Assembly (NCBI GenBank): GCA_032718565.1
Contig: JAVGVS010000840.1
Coordinates: 1-64,000, forward strand
Reading direction: 5' to 3'
DNA length: 64,000 bases
From: Distichodus sexfasciatus
Taxonomy: Eukaryota > Chordata > Actinopteri > Characiformes > Distichodontidae
The translations under genes and the position numbers were made by a program. Positions 57,985 through 64,000 of the stretch are shown here, one piece after another (within the stretch, counting starts at the first letter, position 1; every line of letters begins with the position of its first letter). The notes under the pieces were generated by a model. The model had not been told where the DNA came from and did no database searches. It saw only the letters and a program-made list of their open reading frames with translations.

Positions 57985-58175
57985 TATAAGTGAATTTGTC
58001 ATTGGGAACACAGCACACAGTACACCACAACCAAATGTTACCTCTGCATCTGACACAGCTGTGAAGGAGCTCTTTTTGCCAGTGCTTCAGGATGGTACCT
58101 TGCTAATGAGTACCTTAGTGGTACCTTTATTGGTCCAGGTCTTAGAGCTGCAAACTTCCAATCATGGAAACGTAC
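57985..58175 (-). mobile_element. SINE-B, antisense, head truncated
   Basis: GAATTTGTCATTGGGAACAC, CTGCATCTGACACAGCTG, GATGGTACCTTGCTAATGAG and CTGCAAACTTCCAATCATGG. It stops where the 58181 element begins. Confidence 0.7.
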
Positions 58176-58180
58176 TAGTG

Positions 58181-59150
58181 TTGTAGTACTCAAGACCAGT
58201 TTCAAGACCAGTTTTTGAAGGTCTCATTCTTGTCTTGGCCCGTATTTGTACTCGGTCATGTCATGGACTCGGACAAAGAGGACTCGGATTTTTATTTTTA
58301 GACCAGCCGAGACCACAACTCTGAGAATATTGCTATTAACCAGATGATTGGATAACTTCTCAATTCAAGTGCAACCAATGATGTTACTGCTTCCAGTGAA
58401 GTGATTTCCTCATTATAGAGATGTAAGAGAGAAATATTGAATAAGCATCTTTAATGTTGCTTAGGTTTTGCATCTTCTACTTATATGTGACCCTCCACAG
58501 CAAAACCAGTCGCTTGTCGCAATGGAGGTTTCCAAGAAAAATGACCATTTATGGTGCGTGGGGTAAAATTTTGGATTTTTTGTTTTAAGTGTTTTAATAC
58601 AGTGCAAGGTCTATACTGTACTGTTGTGAATAAATTTGGCTGAAAAACTTACCCTTTCCATCCTAAAAACGTGACTTTCTTGAGGTGAGGAATTCAATTC
58701 CAGCAGAATGTTAAAAGTTTGTGTTTTGACCGCTCTACTCCAATAATATTCTGGTAAATCCTGGTTGACTAAGCGTGAAGATATTTCTCCGGAATCCATC
58801 TCCGTCTCCCGAGTTCGGAAAGATAACTCCCGAGTTATGAAAACATAATAACTCAATTCTGAAAATTTGCGACAAGTGACTGGTTTTGCCCTGGAGGGTC
58901 ACATTTGTCACGTGGTGGAAAATGTGCATTGGTCTGATCTCAGTCTTGTTGTGGTCTCAGCCCTTCAGAGTCTTGGTCTTGTCTTGGTCTAGACACACTC
59001 TGGTCTTGGTTTTGTCCTGCCCTGGTCTTGGTCTCGACTCTGTCTCACCTCTGCCCTGGTCTCGGCCCTTCAGAATCTTGTCTTGATGTTGACACACACT
59101 GGTCTCAGTCCGGACTTGGTCTCGGTTTAGGTGGTCTTGATTACAACTCT
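58181..59150. mobile_element. DNA transposon with internal GGTCTTG/TCTTGGTCT repeats
   Basis: Left TTGTAGTACTCAAGACCAG and right (reverse complement) GAGTTGTAATCAAGACCACC are inverted ends. Inside there are many reiterations of TCTTGGTCTCGG and CCTGGTCTTGG on the right side and TCAAGACCAG on the left. MITE M1 copy 2 (58486-58903) is inserted in it. Superfamily not assigned. Confidence 0.6.
58486..58903. mobile_element. MITE family M1, copy 2
   Basis: Left TGTGACCCTCCACAGCAAAA plus CCAGTCGCTTGTCGCAA; right TTGCGACAAGTGACTGG plus TTTTGCCCTGGAGGGTCACA. The interior is opposite in orientation to the copy at 21467. On the minus strand a frame of up to 81 codons is open: MDSGEISSRLVNQDLPEYYW and onward, ending after FIHNSTV. 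Confidence 0.8.
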
Positions 59151-59161
59151 GCTCCAAAGCA

Positions 59162-59240
59162 TTGCAGTTGGTAGTGTCACGGTTAGAGATCTGGAGGTTG
59201 GAGATACAGAGTTGGAGGTTGGAGAACCTGTCACTAACAG
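59162..59240 (+). mobile_element. SINE-B head fragment
   Basis: GCAGTTGGTAGTGTCACGGT and TAGAGATCTGGAGG is a box-A-bearing head, followed by an unrelated GGAGGTTGGAGA repeat. Confidence 0.5.
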
Positions 59241-59259
59241 TCCTCTCTTTCAACACTTC

Positions 59260-59929
59260 CGACCTTAATTATTAAAAAACTTTCCAATAAGAGCAACTGC
59301 ATCTGATCGACTGCGTATTTGCAGACCGTCTCGGCACTTAGTGCGGAATCAGAAAATGATGTGCAGACTAGAGCTGAGATAAAGAAGCTCTTTTGCACAA
59401 ATCAAGTGTTTAAAAGAGACAGGAACACTTTCATTAGTCATAAAAGACGACTGCTGTAATTTTGCAGCAAACGATGTTGCATTTGGGTTTACTTTAACGC
59501 TTCTGTGCTTTGAGTCACACACACACACAAACACACACACAGTGTTTTTTCTCCTACCAAGCTAAAAGCCACGTGTATAAAAGCGCAGGGTAATTTCCGC
59601 ACGGCTGCTAATATCTACACCTCCAAAATAACCCCGAGGTGCACTTACCCTGGGAAAAAAGAAAAGAGAAACCTTCATGCAATTTTATCATCAAACACAC
59701 ACCTGTGAAAGCCCGAGCGCGGACGGACCGAGACGACAAGGAAAGGGGCGGTGGAGAGAGAGAGAGAAAACACACAGCGTTTTTCATGTCCACACACAAA
59801 TAAACAGCCTCAGCACCGAGCCAGGCAAATTGAGGTCTTAAGGAATCCGGAACGTCTCGTCAACACCCACCGAGGTAGAACGGAAACGCTCCTCCTGTTA
59901 CCACGGCGGCAGGGGAAGTAGGTGAACCA
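59260..59929. other. Complex noncoding island (CNE-like)
   Basis: Repeat-poor with AACTGCATCTGATCGACTGC, TTTCCGCACGGCTGCTAATA and TCCAAAATAACCCCGAGG. A short (CA)n occurs at about 59518-59541. No coding frame with a domain. Confidence 0.35.
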
Positions 59930-60403
59930 GAGGGTGAATGAGTGAACTAGTGGGTGTGAGAGTGAGTGAGTGAATGAAAAAGAGAATGGGGGAAATAAAA
60001 GTGATCTGGGGAGTGAATGAACGTGTAAATGAGAACATGGGTGAGTAAGTGGTGTGTGAGTGCATAAATGAGAACATGTCTAAGGTCGTTATAGAGTGAG
60101 TGAGTGAATGAGTAAGGCAGAGAGTGAATGAGAGTAAATAAGAGAGTAAATGAGGGAGTGAATGACGAATAAAGAAACTTTGAATCTTGAGTGTGTGAGT
60201 GTAGCAACATGAAAATGTGTTGCTAAATGAATGAGTGAATGAATAAACAAGACAATGTGTAAAGGGAGCAATTGAGCAAGTGAGAAAGTGAGCGACTGAA
60301 TAAGTAAGGGAGAGAGTGAGTGAGGAAATGAGAAAATCTGTGAAAAATGAGTGAGTGAGAGTGAGTAAATGTGTGTGTAAATGAGTGAGTGAATGAGCGA
60401 GTA
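59930..60403. repeat. (GAGT)n/(GAAT)n array, left part
   Basis: Imperfect GAGTGAGTGAATGA repeats over about 470 bp. The reverse strand gives an artefactual 199-codon Ser/Leu/His-rich frame. The array continues at 60764-61060. Confidence 0.85.
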
Positions 60404-60763
60404 TGTCACACACGTTCCGATCACGTGACCGGCACGAAGACCCGGAAGTAGTGGGCGCGGTCGGAAGTATAAATAGAGGTTTCTTCTCGCAGCTCACCGC
60501 TCAGTCATTGAGTCAACCTGGCCCCACTCCGATTCATTTCAGCATCTACCGTGAGTGCTCCAGTTATTTGGTTCATCTCTTCGATTGTGTGTTCATAGAA
60601 CGCGGATTCCGGTGGGAATCTTTACTATTGTAGAGAGTTCTTAATCAACCCGCGTGGTTCGCCTGCCTCCGCGCTTTACTCTGCGTTTGGGTTAACCATC
60701 CACGCTACACGGGCTAACGGCTAACGGCAAGTATTGTGTTAAATCCTAACCAGATCGCTGACA
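60404..60763 (+). mobile_element. Solo LTR, family 2, inserted in the (GAGT)n array
   Basis: TGTCACACACGTTCCGATCA ... CAGATCGCTGACA. TATA box GTATAAATAGAGG near 60468. Shared with 20126-20608 (inverted): GAGTCAACCTGGCCCC, GTTCATCTCTTCG, GCGTTTGGGTTAACC, GGGCTAACGGCTAACGGC and ATCCTAACCAGATCGCTG. Flanks GAGTA (60399-60403) and GAGTG (60764-60768) are a near-match target duplication in repeat DNA. At 360 bp it lacks the U5 poly(A) part present in the minus-strand copy, so it may be shortened. Confidence 0.75.
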
Positions 60764-61060
60764 GAGTGAGTGAGAGGATGAGTGAGTGAATGAGTAAAGG
60801 AGAGTGAGAGGGGTGAGAGAGTAAAGGAGTAAAGTGGTGAATGAATAACTAAGAAAACATGTAAAGGGGGTGAATGAGTGAGGGTGTGAGAGGGTGAGAG
60901 AGTGAGTGAGTAAATGAGAAAATGTGTGGGTAAATGAGTGAGTTAATGAGAGAGTGAATCAGTAAGAAAACATCTAAAGGGAGTGATTGAGTAAATGAGT
61001 GAGTGAGTGAGTGAGTGAGTGGGTGAGGGAGAGTGAATAAATAATCAAACCTGTAAAGGG
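60764..61060. repeat. (GAGT)n/(GAAT)n array, right part
   Basis: Continuation of the array at 59930-60403, including a nearly perfect GAGT run at about 60995-61022. Confidence 0.85.
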
Positions 61061-62210
61061 GAAACAGTAGATACGGGGGTAAGAAGCCACCGTTTGGGAC
61101 GCAGTAGGGGTCAACTTGTCATCTTACGAACTGGACATTACACACTCAAGTGTTCACACCCTGAGAAGAAGCACAAATTGAGTTGAGGAGGGAAAAGCGA
61201 ATGTAAAGAGTAAGCAGAAACACCGCGCTATATTAAAAACTGCTTCCCATATATAAAATCTCTCACGCTCCAAGTGAAAATGTGAAGCTCATGAACATTA
61301 GTGTCTTAGCAAAGCAGAAAGTAACGATATTATTAGCACATCTAGATACGGCCGTGTTGGACAACATCATAAATCACTCCGGCATCGCAGCACCGACACA
61401 CACCTCCACAAAGTGCTGATCGCAGTGACAGCCAGTCCTCACACACACACACACACACACAAACACATACATACAACCGTGTCACATTCTTTAGAAATCA
61501 CCCTCTCACACTCTTGAGGCCAGGCACCATGAGAAACCAAAAGAGACGTCGTCAACGTCCAGTTGTCAAAACCCAGCTGCACAAAGCCGCAATATCAAAA
61601 TCACAAACAGAGCTGGGTAATATGATCACAAATATCACGATAATTTTAATATATTGATAAACATCCATATTTAATACAATATACAATTTCACATTCTAGT
61701 TGCAGTTTATACTGAGTGTCCCTGTTACTCTTTCACAGTGAGTAAATAAGGGTGGTAATCATAGCACAAATATATATTTTAATTTAAATTATAAAAATTA
61801 TGTAAAAATGGGATTTTAAAATATTTCATTTTTTATTTAATGTATAGTTGTTTGCACTGGAGTTAAACTTGGATCTTTAGCTTTCATAATTTCATCAAAT
61901 TCAGGCAATCCCCGCAAATTCATCGCGACCTTGCAATTTTTATCATTGTCTTTTCCCGCAAAGCGTTGAGTCACATGTCAGCAAACTCACTTCCTTGTTA
62001 CATTTAGATGATGCAGGAATAGTGTGATAAAAACGCCTCAGATTTATCTTCAACAATAACTAAATGGTTAAAGGTTAACACAAATAATAGTGGTTTTGTC
62101 ATTCACTGGACTCAATCACTGTCACTCTTGCTAGCCGATACAAATCAAGGGGCAGGATATATAAATCGTTTTTATCTCATGCACACAATCTCTACATCCT
62201 GAAGACATGT
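61061..62210. other. Noncoding; CNE-like at 61130-61440
   Basis: 61130-61440 is repeat-free (GCTATATTAAAAACTGCTTC, AAGTAACGATATTATTAGCA, CATCATAAATCACTCCGGC). (CA)n occurs at about 61441-61462. The remainder is AT-rich. No gene. Confidence 0.35.
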
Positions 62211-62275
62211 GAGTATCTAGTTCATACACTGCCACTTGGGATTAAGCGGTTTGGATAATGAATGAATGAATGACT
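62211..62275 (+). mobile_element. SINE-C 3' end fragment
   Basis: CTTGGGATTAAGCGGTTTGG and ATAATGAATGAATGAATGA only. Confidence 0.6.
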
Positions 62276-63189
62276 ACTGTCTTTCGAATCAGAGTAAAAT
62301 GTGAAGTCAAATGTTACTTTACCATATAAAAATCATGAAAATCACTGTCTGTAATCGTCCAGGTCCATGATCGGTCGACCCTGAGTCTTTAAACCTGACT
62401 TCATTCAAAATTCAGGACACGTTTCCATCGTGAAAGAGAGAGAGAGATGGAGAGAGAGATGTAGATGGACTATTGTGGTTGAGAAGAGTATGGTCAGCTC
62501 TAAGCAACATCACATCATTCCCATTCCGGCTCCTCACACTCATTAGGCGACTTTCTGGAAGGCCTGGGGTCAGACATCAGTCACTGTGGTTACTCGTTCC
62601 CTTCGTCCTTCTACAAAAAACAGTGTTTTTTTTTCTTCTCCGTACAGTAAACAGCATCTGCTGTGTAATACATTTCCACTATTGATCCCCGGACATTGGA
62701 ACTGGCACCTATTTAAACAATAATGGATTTCTGGGCCTGAAGCCTCGGGATAATCATCAGTGTGGAGAAAGAGAGAGAGAGTCTGTGTTTATAATGAGAG
62801 TTAAATGAAGAAAACCCTTTGTTATTCTCAGTAATAAAGTCCTCATATTTGGGTTATTCAAACGCTAAAACCAAACTTTAATCAGCGTAAACACACAACA
62901 CATTTCCCGCTTGTGTTCTCAACCCCATAAGGCCCGGCCTGTTGCAACCTGCAGACTCTGATAGCAGTGAAGTCTTTTTCTCTTTTTTTGTGGTGCCGGA
63001 GACGAGCCTAATTGAATAATTTCACAGATAAACGAGTATAACGGGTGTCACGTTAAATTAAGTCCCCGAGGAAGCCGGGTCTGTCAAAATGTTAGCAAGC
63101 GTCATTGGGTTATGCAGGTAGTGTGGATATAAATACAGAAACTGCATGAGGTTTTGAGATTTAGTTTCCAAAGTGTTTTTTTCTTTTTA
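62276..63189. other. Complex noncoding island (CNE-like)
   Basis: 62800-63130 is the most CNE-like stretch here: GAGACGAGCCTAATTGAATA, ATAACGGGTGTCACGTTAAA and GAAGCCGGGTCTGTCAAAA. Short (GA)n near 62437-62460 and 62770. No coding frame with a domain. Confidence 0.4.
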
Positions 63190-63654
63190 CGGTGGTTAAG
63201 TCCAGCACAATTCAAAATAAAAAAAACGTGCTGCAAAACATATTAATGAAGTTAACAATGTACATGCAAACACACTGCAATTACCAAGACGATACACAAA
63301 TTCCCAAACAACACATGCATGACAAACAACAAAATGTGTGTGGCAGGTTTGCAGCAAACTTGTAGTTAATTTGTGGCAAACTGTGGACTTTGCCAGAATA
63401 TGTTACCACAAATGTGCCATTGTCAATCGCTAGTGATAAACTTGCAGCAATGTTCTAGAAACAACAAATTTCTACAAAAATCACTGTCAAGAGTATTTGA
63501 CAGTGATTTGCCAAAACAATTTTCCAGTAATGACAAACCTGTACTGAACTTTTGGTGACATATTTGCCAGGTGCATACGTTTTCCACAAAGTTTGCTAGA
63601 AGTCCACCACAAGTTTGCCACAAACCCAATTTGCATGTGAAAATATGACCTTGG
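63190..63654. repeat. Degenerate CAAACTTGTGGCAAAC minisatellite
   Basis: Loose units such as GCAAACTTGTAGTTAATTTG, TTTGGTGACATATTTGCCAG and CCACAAGTTTGCCACAAAC. The segment GAACTTTTGGTGACA plus ATTTGCCAGGTGCATA occurs before (63547) and after (63970) the SINE-C. Confidence 0.6.
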
Positions 63655-63950
63655 GACAGCATGGTGGCGCAGTGGTTAGTGCCGCCGCCTCACAGTGTGA
63701 AGGTCCTGGGTTCGACTCCTGGGTTGTCGTGGGTGCCTTTCACGTGGTTTTCCTCCGGGTGCTCAGGTTTCCTCCTCCAAAAGCATGCAGTATAGGTTGG
63801 TTTGGTGACCTGTAAGGTGTGAGTGTGTGTGCCCTGGGGTGTGTTGACGCCTGTCCAGGGTTGGTCTCCGCCTTGTGCCCGTAGTTCCCGGGATAGGCTC
63901 CGGTCTCCATAACCCTGATAGGGATTAAGCAGATTGAATAATGAATAAAT
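63655..63950 (+). mobile_element. SINE-C, sense, complete
   Basis: GCATGGTGGCGCAGTGGTTA (box A), GTCCTGGGTTCGACTCCTGG (box B), GGTTTCCTCCTCCAAAAGC, GTCCAGGGTTGGTCTCCG, CGGGATAGGCTCCGGTCTCC and an AATAATGAATAAATGAATGA tail. Best reference copy of SINE-C in the window. Confidence 0.85.
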
Positions 63951-64000
63951 GAATGACAAACTTGTAGTGAACTTTTGGTGACAAATTTGCCAGGTGCATA
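63951..64000. repeat. Minisatellite continuation
   Basis: GACAAACTTGTAGTGAACTT then TTGGTGACAAATTTGCCAGG resumes the array at 63190-63654 to the window edge. Confidence 0.6.

Noticed and set aside
59898..60497. 199-codon minus-strand open frame
   Set aside because: Its composition is a translation of the GAGT/GAAT array; Ser, Leu and His periodicity only.

Overview
This 64 kb window looks like intergenic or very long intronic DNA from a bony fish, most likely a teleost. The grounds are tRNA-derived SINEs, L2/CR1-like LINE remnants, hAT-type and other short inverted-repeat transposons, solo LTRs with TG...CA ends, abundant (CA)n, (GA)n and (ATTC)n tracts, and decayed transposon genes with short vertebrate-type introns. 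I find no intact host protein-coding gene, rRNA, functional tRNA, CRISPR array or bacterial-type operon. Nearly all short open frames are chance frames in repeats. The exceptions are four decayed transposon coding regions.

Layout. 0-12 kb: AT-rich DNA with two inverted copies of a LINE-3'-end-like repeat ('family A'). It also has a (GTA)n-rich array split by a 1,028 bp hAT-like element with a perfect 8 bp target duplication, and a three-level nest (SINE split by a hAT-type element, itself split by a solo LTR). 12-25 kb: a LINE relic on the minus strand, many SINEs, palindromic MITEs and minisatellites. 25-38 kb: minisatellites, simple-sequence tracts and several complex, repeat-free islands that resemble conserved noncoding elements. 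39-48.3 kb: the most interesting locus. A plus-strand relic of a HECT-type E3-ligase C-terminus (two exons) lies tail-to-tail with a minus-strand spliced integrase relic (two exons, DDE-like residues kept). Their poly(A) signals are about 60 bp apart. Solo LTRs and a SINE sit in the flanks and introns, and a 5'-truncated LINE abuts the integrase. 48-60 kb: two LINE relics whose reverse-transcriptase active site is lost, SINE clusters and a nested DNA transposon. 60-64 kb: a (GAGT)n array holding a 360 bp solo LTR, further noncoding islands, and a minisatellite interrupted by a SINE.

Names used here: SINE-B is a tRNA-headed family (sense head like GGTAGTGTAACGGTTAG with a GGTTCGAATCC box B; body contains CATTTGACCCATCC on the opposite strand). 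SINE-C is a tRNA-headed family (GGTGGCGCAGTGGTTAG; body contains TTTGCATGCTCTCC and GGGATAGGCTCC; tail GATAATGAATGAATGA). SINE-D ends in GCTCTGGATAAGA and GTCTGCTAAATG. Family assignments come from recognition, not database searches. Boundaries without a stated target-site duplication are approximate.
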